64,000 nt of DNA from Bin55 sp965205965 (GTDB lineage: Bacteria > Pseudomonadota > Gammaproteobacteria > Pseudomonadales > Azotimanducaceae), in the NCBI GenBank assembly GCA_965205965.1, contig CBDBHT010000008.1, forward strand, positions 248,001 through 312,000. The letters are read 5' to 3'. The notes under the pieces are model-generated. The model was not told the DNA's origin, ran no database searches, and saw nothing but the letters and a program-made list of their open reading frames with translations. Position numbers and translations under genes: made by a program. Positions within the stretch are counted from its first letter, which is position 1. Each line of letters begins with the position of its first letter. Below are positions 48,271 through 58,658 of this stretch, piece by piece.

Positions 48271-49445
48271 TCATCGCACTGCCCCTCGATCAAGGTATAG
48301 GCCAAAGCCGAGGCCAAAGCCGACAACAACTGCCGGAACTGGTTGGGCCAAAAACGGTGACAAGACGTCCGATCGGCAAAGAGATCCAACGGCTGATCCT
48401 TGAGGCGGTTCTCCATGTCCCCGCGCGCGCAGTACACTCGGTCGTAGAGGCCGACAGTACCTGTCGGATAGTCGTCGGTCCCCGGCAAGTTGGTGACCAC
48501 GAAGCGCGGATTGGAACCCCGGGCGGTATGTTCGGCTTTCACGATCACCCGTCTCTCCCGGTCCCACGTGTGTGCCCCGTAGCGCACCGAACCGAACAGG
48601 CGTTGTTTCTCGCCCGTGGCTTGGTAAGCCTGCGCCGCACGTTCGAGCAACGCCTCCGCTTTCCGATGCAGACGGGCGTTCTTTGCGATCCCCACGATAT
48701 AGTGCACGCCATGCGCTTCGCACCACCGTAGCATCCGCCGGCGGCAAAAGCCGCTGTCGCCGCGCAGGACGATCTCCACTTGCGGCCAGTGCGTTCGCAG
48801 TGCCTGCACCAGCAACGACAGGATCGCCCAGGCGTGACGCGCCGGATCGATCCCGCTCGGGCGCAAGTAGCTCACCAGCAGATGCCGACCGCAGAACACG
48901 TACAACGGCAAATAGCACTAAGTATCGTAGTAGGTGTGAAAGAACCGGCCTTCCTGCTCGCCATGCAACGGCGTGTCCGTGGCATCGATATCCAGAACCA
49001 GACGCCGTGGCGGCGTCGCATGCGCCTTCACGAACGACTCGAACAACGCCTGATGTACCGCCCCACCGCCGTCTCCCGATCCGCACGCTGCTCCAGGCGA
49101 CACAACGTCGACGGACTCGCCAGGGTTCTCTATCCGGGAGGTCGCCGTCTGCAAGGCCGGATCGTGGCGCAATTCCCCGTGATCGTTCAAGTCCTCATGC
49201 CCCAGAGCCAGGGCATACACACGCTGCCTGAGCAGATCTTGCAAACGGTGCTCGCCCAACTGGCCTGACGCCGTGCATCCCCCAAGTACTTTGATACCGA
49301 GTGCGTCAGACCCAAGTGCCGGTCCACCTCCGCGAGCAGCGGAATACCCCCGTTACTGGTGATCGCACCACCGCTGAATTCGGCCTCCACCTTGCGGCGT
49401 TGCACGGATGAAAAATGGATCGTATTTTGGTACCATTTCGTCATA
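48271..49445 (-). pseudogene. IS1380-family transposase, second type, truncated
   Basis: It starts MTKWYQNTIHFSSVQRRKVE at 49445, loses frame near 49260 and goes on as LALGHEDLNDHGELRHDPAL and LVLDIDATDTPLHGEQEGRF. A TAG replaces one codon near 48919, then VEIVLRGDSGFCRRRMLRWC and YCARGDMENRLKDQPLDLFA follow to LAYTLIEGQ. There it joins the IS630 remnant without a stop. The three DDE regions are all visible but on broken frames. It differs in sequence from the IS1380 at 2407-3717. Confidence 0.85.
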
Positions 49446-49532
49446 GCAAGGTCTCCTTCGATATTTTGTTTAACTATTTGAATTATATCGAATTTATAGG
49501 ATCCTTGCTGTCTTATTCATGCAATATCCGGG

Positions 49533-49744
49533 CTAGCCGTCCCCCAATATCCGTCATGTCTGCCCCTCGGGACGGACCCCGTACGCCCTGAAAGCGAGCC
49601 GGAGAGCATCCTCCGTACTTGCTCGAACCCTGGGAGCCGGATTATCCGCCGTAAGTATCCCCCAAAATCGGCGTAGTCCCCTGAGCAGCGGATACCAGCA
49701 CGTGGCTTAAACCCGTCGTAAAATGAGGTTCCCCACAGACACTA
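49533..49744. mobile_element. ISNCY right-end relic next to dctP
   Basis: The text from ctagccgtcccc to cagacacta repeats the 3' tail of the ISNCY element at 54454-54672 (shared tgcccctcgggacgga, aaacccgtcgtaaaatg). It ends 56 bp before the dctP start. The transposase part of this copy is gone. Confidence 0.75.
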
Positions 49745-49800
49745 AAAATGCCGATCGTCATAATCGTGTCTCAAATCTCTAGCTAAGGAAGTCGTAATCT

Positions 49801-50862
49801 ATGAACGGACAAGCTACATTGCAGACAAAAGTTAGACCTCAACTAGTGGCTTTCGTAACACTATTCATCTTTCTATTTCAATCTGTTGACGCGGAAATTG
49901 TGCAAGGACCATCTCTCGTTTGGGATATCTCTCTCTGGGGTAAACCAAGAGCAGGAACTGTTGTTGTCGACGCTCTAGCTGCAGCAGTAAAAAGACGAAC
50001 TAACGGTTCCTGGCAAATGAATTTACACTACGGAGAGACAATTTCCAAAGCGAGAGAAAATCTTGATGGAATCGCTATAGATGCCTTTCAAGCCGCGATG
50101 GTCTGCAACTTCTACCATCCACGTAAAAATCCTGCACTGATGGTTCTATCGCTCCCGTTTCTGCCGATGGCAGATTGGGACAACAACCGAAAAGTACGAG
50201 AAGCTGTATACGCACACGAAGCGGTAAAGCAAGAGCTTGCTCGCTGGAATGCGATGGCATACACATCGACATTCCTGCCTCAATACGAATTTATGGGACG
50301 CGGAAAACCACCGACAAGGCTGACGGACTGGAAAGGATTGACGGTACGTGCAGGCGGCGGTATTGCTCAGGCCATGAGGCTACTCGGTGCTGCGCCAACG
50401 AGCTCCACCGCTTCTGAGGTTTATACCGGCGTACAGCAAGGTACTATGGACGCCGCGTCTTTCCCTTTTACTTACGGGCATGTCTCGTACCTGATTCATG
50501 AAGTTTCAGAGTGGTACACCAGTAACTTGTCGCCAGGTACTGCTGATTGTCCAATCGTTTTCTCAATTACCGCGTATAAATCTCTGCCCGAACAATACAA
50601 GCAGCTTCTCATTGATATTAGAGATCATGTGGTCAATACACAGATCCAAGCGTACATAGATGCCGATACAGAAAACCTACCGGTACTTAAATCATCTCTA
50701 AAGGAAATACTGTATAGCGACGAACAGATCGCAGAATTTGTCAAAATAGCTGGTAACCCAGTAGTCGAACAATGGATTGAGGAACACCAAGATGAATTTG
50801 ATGCACGCGACCTCGTAGACACCATCTATAAAACTATAAAAACCGTAGAACGTTCGCCCTAA
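49801..50862 (+). CDS. dctP: TRAP transporter substrate-binding protein DctP
   Basis: DctP binds an organic acid or similar solute in the periplasm for the DctQM channel. The 353 residues begin with a signal peptide (hydrophobic stretch about 16-30) followed by the TRAP fold: NGSWQMNLHYGETISKAREN, LSLPFLPMADWDNNRKV, GLTVRAGGGIAQAMRLLGAA and VQQGTMDAASFPFTYG. The Arg in TVRAGG is the usual ligand anchor. dctQ lies 4 kb downstream because IS elements were inserted between. The substrate cannot be told. With dctM broken, this gene may be on its way out. Confidence 0.88.
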   Translation: MNGQATLQTKVRPQLVAFVTLFIFLFQSVDAEIVQGPSLVWDISLWGKPRAGTVVVDALAAAVKRRTNGSWQMNLHYGETISKARENLDGIAIDAFQAAMVCNFYHPRKNPALMVLSLPFLPMADWDNNRKVREAVYAHEAVKQELARWNAMAYTSTFLPQYEFMGRGKPPTRLTDWKGLTVRAGGGIAQAMRLLGAAPTSSTASEVYTGVQQGTMDAASFPFTYGHVSYLIHEVSEWYTSNLSPGTADCPIVFSITAYKSLPEQYKQLLIDIRDHVVNTQIQAYIDADTENLPVLKSSLKEILYSDEQIAEFVKIAGNPVVEQWIEEHQDEFDARDLVDTIYKTIKTVERSP

Positions 50863-51163
50863 CAAATGTGATTTCTTTCTGTAATGATTCTCGGAGTCGT
50901 TACGAAAGGGATTCACATCGAATTTTAGCCAAGCAAAGCGTAAGCTGCCTGGACCCGATCGTCTGTCAACTTTCCTGTTCAATCCCCTTACTTTAGGACC
51001 TGAAGCATATCTGCTACGCATTGAGGCCTCATCGTTTTGTTAGGTCCCAGTGCGTCGAGCTGCCTCTGTTTAAACTTTTCTACGACCACTACTTTGCCAC
51101 GCCAAATTTCCAGGCCCAATAAATTACCTTTGTAACTCACGAACGACCGAAACGGCATTAGCT
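50863..51163. other. Gap after dctP
   Basis: No gene seen. In the ancestral operon dctQ probably followed here. Confidence 0.4.
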
Positions 51164-51375
51164 TGTCTAGTAGGCTGCCACTTTTGTATTGATTGGTAAA
51201 GTGATTTCAGTTTGATCCGGGCGTCGGCAGTCGTGAATCGCCAGTCCACTCGCACGGCTTCGCGGTTCCTTCGCTCCTGCCAAGCATCGACTTCACGGCG
51301 TAGGGTTTCGCGGTCGGGCAGACGACGGTTCAGGCATTGGCCGACCATCGCACCGACCTCAATCTCGGCCATGTT
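51164..51375 (-). pseudogene. IS630-family transposase, C-terminal fragment
   Basis: Leftward: LNMAEIEVGAMVGQCLNRRL to LKSLYQSIQK, the last ~70 residues of the IS630 type also found at 9177 and 47630. Terminal text ctagtaggctgccacttttg is kept on the left. The frame here runs past the usual stop into flanking DNA. Confidence 0.8.
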
Positions 51376-51563
51376 CAGCTAGAATAAGGAAGGCAACGAT
51401 GAACGTGTAACTCTATGTAGAACAGCGAGATTATTGAGTACCATGTTGGGTAGGGATGCTACTTTAGCATTGACGCTGCGAGTACCAATGCAAAACTTAA
51501 GCTGCAAGCAAGTTTGGTTTGATACAACTAAATAATGCTTTCTCAATAGCAATCAAAGCTAAT
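51376..51563. other. Short AT-rich spacer between IS630 pieces
   Basis: No gene seen; probably native DNA of the dctP-dctQ interval. Confidence 0.35.
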
Positions 51564-52809
51564 CTAGTAGTCTAGCCAGTTTTAATTTTCGGGTATAGAT
51601 GCTTCAGTTTAGTGCGTGCGTTGTCGACGCTGAGCTGCCAGTCGACCCCGGTCTGTTCGCGATTGCGCTCCTCGGTCCAGGCCGCCGCTTCCGACGTGAC
51701 CAAAGCCCTGCTCTCGATCCGGCGATCCAGGCACTGGCGGTGCAACGCACTGAACTCCAGTTCCGCAACCGTTCAGCCAGCTCCCGTGTTTCGGCGTGTG
51801 CACCAAGTGGATGCGGCCGTTCAGCGCCCGACTGGCTTCGGCCGCCGGGAACGCGGCGTAGAACGAGTCACCGCTGTGGGTGTTCAAGTTGTCGCACACC
51901 AGCGTGACGGTTTCCGCATCCCGGTAACGCGGTAGGTTCGCCAGCGCGTGCACTTGCTTCGCCCAATCCAACGTCGTGCGCCGTTTGGTGACGGCCACCG
52001 TCCGCCAGCCGGGATAGCGGCTCGCCGAACATCCACACCGTGCATTCTCCCCGGCGGAGGTAGTGGGCGTCGTACTTCTCCGGCGACCCGGGGCGTACCG
52101 GCAACTTCTCGCGGACTTCCGCCACGAGCTGCTTGCTCATCTCGTCCATGCACACCACCGGATGCCGCGGGTCGTACGGCCGCTGGTATACCTCTTGAGT
52201 ACCGCTCCATGCCGGCCACGAGGTGGCGGCTTTGCTGCTTCGGAATGCACCACATTTCCCGCCGCCACGGTTTCAATTCGCTTTTTTTTAACGCCTTCCG
52301 CACGGTCTCCTCGCAAATCGTTTCGACCACTTCCCGCCGCACCAGCTCTCTTCCGCCAGCATCTTCACGGTCCACCGAACGCAGCCTTCCGGTGGAACCG
52401 AACAGGCCACCTGAACCAGACGCGCTTCCTTCTCCCCATCCAGCTTCTTCGGCGCCGGAGGCAACGGCCGAGGCCTACGCTCCAGAGCCATCATCGGACC
52501 CTGCTCCACCGCCCGCCGACGCACATGCTGGCAGGTCCGCTCCGTCACCCCCAGTGCCATCCACCACCTGCTGCCCGTCAGTGCCGGGCCAGCACCCCCC
52601 TGATCCACGGCCAGCAGAATCCGTGCACGCTGCAGCTTCGTCGCCGACACCGCACGACGCGTGCTCGACTTCAGCACCGCTTCCAACTCATCCCGCTCAT
52701 CCTGAGCTAACTCCACCATGTATTTCTTCGGCATCGAACCCTCCTGATCCCAGAACCCCTTCCACTCCACTATTATAGACACGTATTATTAGAATTGTTA
52801 GCCTACTAG
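51564..52809 (-). mobile_element. IS630-family element, copy 2 (decayed)
   Basis: The ends ctagtag (51564) and ctactag (52809) and the whole interior match copy 1 at 18341-19583. The transposase is broken in more places than in copy 1. Confidence 0.82.
51590..52782 (-). pseudogene. IS630-family transposase, multiply frameshifted
   Basis: From 52782 the frame reads KGFWDQEGSMPKKYMVELAQ and SSTRRAVSATKLQRARILLA to KMLAEES, with the N-terminal part longer than in copy 1. Later pieces are VVCMDEMSKQLVAEVREKLP, LVCDNLNTHSGDSFYAAFP and HTPKHGSWLNG, each in a different frame. The DDE residues are present, but no continuous protein is possible. Confidence 0.85.
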
Positions 52810-52833
52810 TAACTTCTATGCTGTTCGCATAAC

Positions 52834-54672
52834 TAGTGTCTGTGCGAAAACCCTGAGGATTGTATCAAAGCGTTGATTATTGCGGCATGGAAGGATGTTT
52901 TGAGCTAAAATGCTGCAGGTGAAGATTGCCGTTGGAGGCGTTGAAATGGGCTTTTTTAGGGGTTTCAGGGGGGGTCGGTGCGGATCTTCGTCGGGAGGTC
53001 GGCGATCATGAGACGTTTCGAGCATGCCTTGCGGTTGGACGAGGTGCCGATCGGTGAGATCAAGATCAACGTGAAGTCACGGGATGACATTCCGGCGTTG
53101 TTGTTGGGATTGCAGCATCTGTACGTGTCGTGTCGGGAGGAATGGGAAGGGTTACTGGGTTGCCATGTGACCGCGGATCGGGATCCGGAGAACGGTCGGC
53201 CGGGGATGACGCTGTGGCGGGTTCTGGTGATGGCGGTTCTCAAGCAGGGTTTGAATTGCGACTACGAGCGTCTGGGGGAGTTGGTGAACCATCACCAGGT
53301 GGTGGTACGGAAGATGCTGCAGCATGGGTTTCTGGATGACTGGACGTACTCGGTTCGCACCTTGCAGGACAACGTGTCGCTGGTGACGCCGGCGTTGCTA
53401 CAGGAGTTGAATGCGCTGCTGGTTCGGGGGGAGGGTCATGCGGTGGCGGGAAAGTTCCCTGGCCCCGCCTTGGACGGTCGGGTTGACTCGTTCGTAGTGG
53501 AGACGGACGTGCATTACTCGACGGACGTGAACCTGCTGTGGGATGCGATGCGGGTGCTGCTGACGGAGGTTTCGGTCTGTTGCGGATCGCATGGGGTGTT
53601 GGGATGGCGGCAGGGGCGGTACTGGCGGAGCCAGGTTCGGCAGGGCTATCAACGGGTGAGCTGCGCCCCCCGGTTGTGGCGTCAACGCCCGAAGGCGGTG
53701 GCGGGCGGCGTGGTTGACCCTGTGCGGCGATCTGACGGGGCGACTGGGCGTCACGCTGGAGGCCTTGGCAGGATTGCCGGAGGGCTCGGTGTCGCCGGCG
53801 CAGCTGTCGCGATGGCACTGGTTTCACGCCTGCTCGGTGCGTTTGCAGGATCAGATCCGCCGTCGCGTGCTGGAGGGGGAGACGATCCCGCACGAGGAGA
53901 AGTTGTTCTCGCTGTTCGAGGCCGCATACGCGCTGGATCATGAAGGGCAAGGCCGGCGGCCAAGCCGGTGGAGTTGGGGGTTCCCCTGACGGTGCTGGAA
54001 GATCAGCATCCGTTCATCCTGGGTTGGCACTTGCAGTGGCAGGGCGGCGACGTGGACATGGCCGTTCCGCTGGTGGCGGCGTGCCAGGCGCAGTATCCGG
54101 AATTGCGCGGGTGCAGTTTCGACCGGGGGTTCCACAGCCCCGCCAACCAACAGCAACTGGCCGCGATGCTGGAGCACGTCGCGTTGCCCGCGAAGGGGCG
54201 CGGCACGGAGGCCAGTCGAGCCCGGGAAAGTGAAGCATCATTCGTGGCGTGACGCCGGCAGCATCCGGGCGTGGAATCGGCGATCCATGCGTTGGAAAGC
54301 CATGGCTTGGACCGGGTGCGCACACATGGCCGGGCAGGCTTCGAACGCACCGTGGGTATCTCGATCCTCACCGCCAACCTGCATCGGCTCGGACGGTTGC
54401 TGCAGCAACGGGCGGGCACCATCGCACGCACGCACCACCCTATCGTCTAGCGGCCTAGCCGTCCCCATCCTCTCAATATCCACATCCTTCCCGCCCCTCG
54501 GGACGGACGCCGCACGCCCCGAAAGCGAGCAGGAGAACATCATCCGCACTTTTGGAGCCCCGATGGACGGATGCCCCGTCGTACATTTCCTAAATCAACA
54601 TGATCCCCTGAGCGACGGATACCATCAAGTGACTTAAACCCGTCGTAAAATGGGGTTCCCCCGCAGACACTA
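52834..54672 (+). mobile_element. ISNCY-family (IS1202-like) element, decayed
   Basis: The left end tagtgtctgtgcgaaaaccc and the right end (inverse: tagtgtctgcgggggaaccc) are imperfect inverted repeats. One plus-strand transposase gene fills it. A tail-only relic of the same element is at 49533-49744. It lies between dctP and dctQ. Confidence 0.78.
52978..54450 (+). pseudogene. ISNCY-family transposase, frameshifted
   Basis: The first frame gives LRLDEVPIGEIKINVKSRDD, LKQGLNCDYERLGELVNHHQ and DSFVVETDVHYSTDVNLLWD, the hallmark of ISNCY transposases. Near 53700 it shifts to LTGRLGVTLEALAGLP and IPHEEKLFSLFEAAY, near 53960 to LGVPLTVLEDQHPFILGWHL and CSFDRGFHSPANQQQLAAML, and near 54240 to the last piece ending TIARTHHPIV and TAG 54450. 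All parts are in order; three frame breaks make it inactive. Confidence 0.85.
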
Positions 54673-54930
54673 ACTATGCTTATACGCCGATGCGTCTAGC
54701 TCTCAAATCTTGTCAAATTAGATAATTGCTACGACTGCTACCATGCTCTACCCTTAAAGGGTCTATGAATAATTGAGATTGACACTCCAGCAAAATCCGC
54801 ATGAAGACGATTGCCTACAATTAGATTCCATAAAATACTTCGTGCGAATTCAAGTGTAGCCGCAACGAATGAATTCGTGTTGTATCGATGGAAATGAGTA
54901 CGGTTGGCTACCGCTGTAACATTGAATCGT
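54673..54930. other. Gap upstream of dctQ
   Basis: AT-rich with no gene; native DNA between the ISNCY end and dctQ. Confidence 0.35.
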
Positions 54931-55572
54931 ATGAATGACCTGCTCGGTAGAGTGCTAACCATGCTTGATCGTGCGCTCTCACCAATAGAGAACGGCATGA
55001 ATCTATGCTCTGGACTCCTGATCCTTGCACTCATGTTCCTAGGCGTGGCGCAGATCGTACTCCGAACAGCCTTTAGTGCCCCGATATTCGGATATATCGA
55101 CATCGTCGAAGTTTCGATGGTGGGGTTTACGATATTGTCGATTGCCTATGTACAACGATTAGGCGGACACATACGCATGGAGCTGCTGATCGCCAAACTA
55201 CGCGGACGCAACCTGTGGCTAGCAGAATTTTCCGTCTCAATCTTATCACTCTTTATCGTAGGGACGCTTATCCCCTATTCATTCGATCACTTCCAACGCT
55301 CCTTTGATTTTGGCGACAGCACCATTGATATCGAATTGGTTACGTGGCCAGCCAAACTAGTTGTACCCGTGGCTCTGTCCTTTCTATTTATACGGCTATC
55401 GATTCAGTCCGTATCCTATTGGCGTTTGTTCCTACATCCGACATATGAACCTATCGCTATTCCTTTGATCAAGGATACAACGCAACGCGTCGAAGAAGAA
55501 ATCCTCCTGTTGCAAGAGACTGAATTGAACGAAGTAAGTGCAGACTCTAAAACTAACGATGGGCTGAACTAG
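54931..55572 (+). CDS. dctQ: TRAP transporter small membrane subunit DctQ
   Basis: DctQ is the small 4-helix partner of DctM. ATG 54931 (MNDLLGRVLTMLDRAL) begins a protein of about 213 residues with helices near 22-45, 55-75, 95-115 and 140-160. The family text VEVSMVGFTILSIAYVQRLG and HIRMELL is visible. The tail after the last helix is acidic and longer than usual. dctM starts at the stop codon. With dctM broken, DctQ may have no partner. Confidence 0.82.
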   Translation: MNDLLGRVLTMLDRALSPIENGMNLCSGLLILALMFLGVAQIVLRTAFSAPIFGYIDIVEVSMVGFTILSIAYVQRLGGHIRMELLIAKLRGRNLWLAEFSVSILSLFIVGTLIPYSFDHFQRSFDFGDSTIDIELVTWPAKLVVPVALSFLFIRLSIQSVSYWRLFLHPTYEPIAIPLIKDTTQRVEEEILLLQETELNEVSADSKTNDGLN

Positions 55573-55574
55573 TG

Positions 55575-56937
55575 ATGCTTACTGGGTATGACGAGTTCAC
55601 GATTGGCATTGCTGGTGTGGTACTACTCATCCTACTCGTAGCACTCGGCGTACGCGTTTATATTGCGGCGTCATTAACTGGTTTCCTGGGCTTATTCGTA
55701 CTCAAAGGCTGGAATATAGCAGCAGCAATTGCCGGAACCATACCTCACTCCAAGACGGTTACTTACCCATTATCGGTACTTCCATTGTTTATTCTGATTG
55801 GCTTCTTAGCGTTTAACGCAGGATTAACGAATCGTCTGTTCGAAGCAGCACGTCGCTGGGTTGGATAGGTTCCCGGAGGATTGGCCGTGTCCACTGTTTT
55901 CGCAAGTGCGGGATTTGCTGCTGTATCTGGAGCTTCTACTGCTACCGCTGCGGTATTCTCACGTATTGCAATCCCGAACATGCTCGAAAATCACTATAGC
56001 AAGCGGCTTACGGCTGGTGTAATCGCCGCCGGTGGAACACTCGCCTCGCTAATCCCACCATCCGCAATTCTGGTTATCTACGCCATCATCGTAGAACAAT
56101 CCATCGGGAAATTATTGCTTGCTGGACTAGTACCCGGCGTTTTTTCCGTAGTTGTCTATACGGTGCTAATTATCCTGATGTGCACTATTCGACCGGAGCT
56201 CGGACACCCCATTAGGGGATTTTCATGGTCTCAGCGATTTCAGTCGCTTCCAGGTGCGATACCCATACTGCTAGTCATTGGAATCATATTTGGGGCACTC
56301 TACTCCGGAACGGCTACCCCTAGTGAAGCGGGGGCACTAGGAGCGATGGTTGTGTTTACGCTATACATCATCAATGCCTACCGGGAAAAATCAATCGATC
56401 AGATCAAAACAAAGCTCCGCGACGCTCTGATGGAAACTGCGAAGCTTACCGTCATGATATTTACGTTAATCTGGGGCGTCTTCCTATTCGTTCGCTTTCT
56501 TGGCTTCGCTGGGCTGCCCAGCGCATTTGCCGATTGGGTTGTCGCGCTGAACTTCCCGGCCTCTGGTCATCATGATCTGCATCCTGCTTGCGTACATGAT
56601 TCTAGGAATGTTCATGGATGCTATTGGAATGCTGATCCTAACACTTCCTGTCGTATATCCAGCGGTAATTGCTCTTGGATACGATCCAATTTGGTTCGGG
56701 ATCATTGTGGTGAAGATGGCTGAGATCTGTTTAATTACACCACCCATTGGTCTCAACTGCTTCGTGGTCGTGGGCGTTGCAAGAGAATTACACGATCATG
56801 AAGGTAAATCTTTAGCAATTTCACTTCAGGAGGTTTTCCGAGGTATCGGACCATTTTTCGCAGCGGACGTAATTACCGTTGTAATACTCCTAATGATTCC
56901 GGAAATCGTTCTCTGGCTACCTAATTCTATGATGTAA
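55575..56937 (+). pseudogene. dctM: TRAP transporter large permease DctM, broken
   Basis: DctM would be the 12-helix channel. The first 98 residues (LTGFLGLFVLKGWNIAAAIA; LPLFILIGFLAFNAGLTNRL) end at an in-frame TAG (55866-55868) after RRWVG. The same frame goes on as VPGGLAVSTVFASAGFAAVS and AGVIAAGGTLASLIPPSAIL to near 56560, where the frame shifts by one; the end is YMILGMFMDAIGMLILTLPV and TPPIGLNCFVVVGVARELHD to 56937. Two separate lesions mean that no full permease is made. A 207-bp MITE sits exactly at the stop codon. Confidence 0.88.
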
Positions 56938-56938
56938 G

Positions 56939-57145
56939 CAGCAATTCCCCGTATAGTTTTAATTTAGACTTGGTGCCGGTCTTTCCGTGTTTGGGTACAG
57001 GAAATCGGCGTTTTCAGGCGTTCCACACAGCATTTCGTCGTGCATTGAGACGGGTTCCGGGTACCGATATTGTCTCCATTATCGCGAAACCCAATCCGGA
57101 AAGTCCAGACTAATAGCGGAATTTGGGCTATACGGGGAATTGCTG
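56939..57145. mobile_element. 207-bp MITE derived from the IS4 element
   Basis: Both ends are the perfect 18-bp inverted repeat of the IS4 element at 269-1948 (cagcaattccccgtatag). About 130 bp on the left match that element's left end and about 70 bp on the right its right end; the transposase is gone. The 9-bp duplication tgatgtaag (56930-56938 and 57146-57154) is perfect and contains the dctM stop codon. It can only move with transposase made elsewhere, and copy A at 490-1806 is a possible source. Confidence 0.93.
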
Positions 57146-57749
57146 TGATGTAAGCGTAGAATACAACTACGGGACACGATATCACCACTCGGACGAGAAA
57201 TGCAACCCCGATTGAATTCGTTCTAAACCTACCGAAGGAACCACTATTCTCAATGGAAAAACTCCGTCAAAGGGCCGAGGATGTGGAGTTGGTGCGATCG
57301 CGTCAGCTAGGGACAGTGCAGTAATTTCCAGCGAGTTGTGAACTGCTGGTTTTAATAGGGTTTTCGGGTGTTTTCGTCCCATGGTTTTCGCGAACTTTTG
57401 TCATTTTCCGGGCTGTATAAATTGGGGCACGTCATCAAACTGGAGTTGAAAAATTTAGTCAAATCAAAGAAATGCTCATCCATCTCTTGAACATACTGTC
57501 AGTATTCAGAAATTTGCTCACTGGAAATTACTGGTACTTATCTGTCATTGATAATCCTTCTGTCTGATAGTCATACAAGCTTCTCCTATGGATCAATTGC
57601 AAATATGCTGTGAACATGTTAGATTTTGTCATACCAATCGTGTCCAAAATTCTCAGCACAGATCAAACGACTACGTACGCTTCGGAACAATGACTATTTG
57701 CAATGACAAGTTGCTTCTGCTCAGTAGTTCAAATGCGATGACCTTGGTC
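57146..57749. other. 604-bp gap after the MITE
   Basis: No recognisable gene. Short open frames are present on both strands (for example 57182-57382 leftward) but match no family I know. It separates the TRAP locus from the leftward DUF4892-gpsA-htpG group. Confidence 0.4.
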
Positions 57750-58658
57750 TTATCGTGCTTTTGTGTAGATAGGAACTACCAGCTCAACACGAGTCGCAGT
57801 CATACCGTTGGCCGGAGCTAGTGGTCCCACGCCAAATGGCTTCGCCTGAATCTGACCGGAACCCCGTATCCGTTCGGAAATTGTTGATGCACACTCTTCC
57901 GACGCAGACATTAATTCGGAAGTGGGCTGGGAACCCGAAATATGACACACCACATACAATTGTGTGTTAGCAAATATTACGAGGGATTCAACGAGTGAGT
58001 CAATCATAGCCAATTCCGATTCCCGTATCGACCCATCATGCTTAGGAGTAATTCCTTCAAGCACTACAAATCCACGACGGGCTAGATCACTTGCGATATC
58101 AGTATTGGGATTGAACGGGATGGAATCATCCTCTGACAAAACAATAGTTTGAATATGGGCGTACACTCGGGTATTTCCTCTCTCAACAATGTAAATCGAA
58201 AGGGCCGATTGTGTGTCTCCATCTTGGACTGAAACTGCCACATAGTATTGATTCCTTATTGGCGCGGAGAGCTCCCTGATTCTAAATATATCGCTCGACC
58301 ATATCGTTGCACGTCCACAGTCGGGGCCGTCGCAAGAAAATAGTATTTTTGCATTGTTCTTCTCAATTTGCTGCTCATAGTGTTCCACAACTTTCAATCG
58401 TTTGGTAGCACCTGGCATTAGGTAGGTAGCAGAACTGAGCACACCTGAAATTCGTACAGATTTTTCGAACGAGACATCCCTTTTAATTTTGTCAACAGGA
58501 CCAAGAATGAAATCATACGACGCCTGGTCTCCGGGAGGCTGATCAAGAACAATCGAAGAACGTGAAAATCGATCGAATTGACTTTCGTCGCGCGAACCGG
58601 GAATATCAGTTGCTACTGCCGGCAGTGCTAAAACCATCAAAAACCAGCGGCATTTCAT
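57750..58658 (-). CDS. DUF4892 domain-containing exported protein
   Basis: The protein (302 residues) begins with a short signal peptide (MKCRWFLMVLALPAVA) followed by DIPGSRDESQFDRFSRS, which resembles the start of DUF4892 proteins. Further marks are ILFSCDGPDCGRATIWSSDI, VAVSVQDGDTQSALSIYIVE and RGNTRVYAHIQ. The C-terminal part (LYVVCHISGSQPTSELMSAS, then RVELVVPIY) recalls an OmpA-like domain. It is likely periplasmic or envelope-bound; its function is not known. The ATG overlaps the gpsA stop by 4 bp, so it is translated with gpsA. Confidence 0.75.
   Translation of the reverse strand: MKCRWFLMVLALPAVATDIPGSRDESQFDRFSRSSIVLDQPPGDQASYDFILGPVDKIKRDVSFEKSVRISGVLSSATYLMPGATKRLKVVEHYEQQIEKNNAKILFSCDGPDCGRATIWSSDIFRIRELSAPIRNQYYVAVSVQDGDTQSALSIYIVERGNTRVYAHIQTIVLSEDDSIPFNPNTDIASDLARRGFVVLEGITPKHDGSIRESELAMIDSLVESLVIFANTQLYVVCHISGSQPTSELMSASEECASTISERIRGSGQIQAKPFGVGPLAPANGMTATRVELVVPIYTKAR

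Noticed and set aside
55866..55868. TAG as a reassigned (sense) codon, because in-frame TAGs occur in dctM (55866), the IS1380 gene (48919) and the ISAs1 remnant
   Set aside because: Intact genes in the window use TAG as a real stop (rarA, uvrC, dctQ), and the genes with internal TAG also have frameshifts or truncations, so decay explains them.
57182..57382. 66-residue minus-strand ORF in the gap after the MITE
   Set aside because: Starts plausibly but has no recognisable domain, no membrane segment and no ribosome site; too weak to call a gene.
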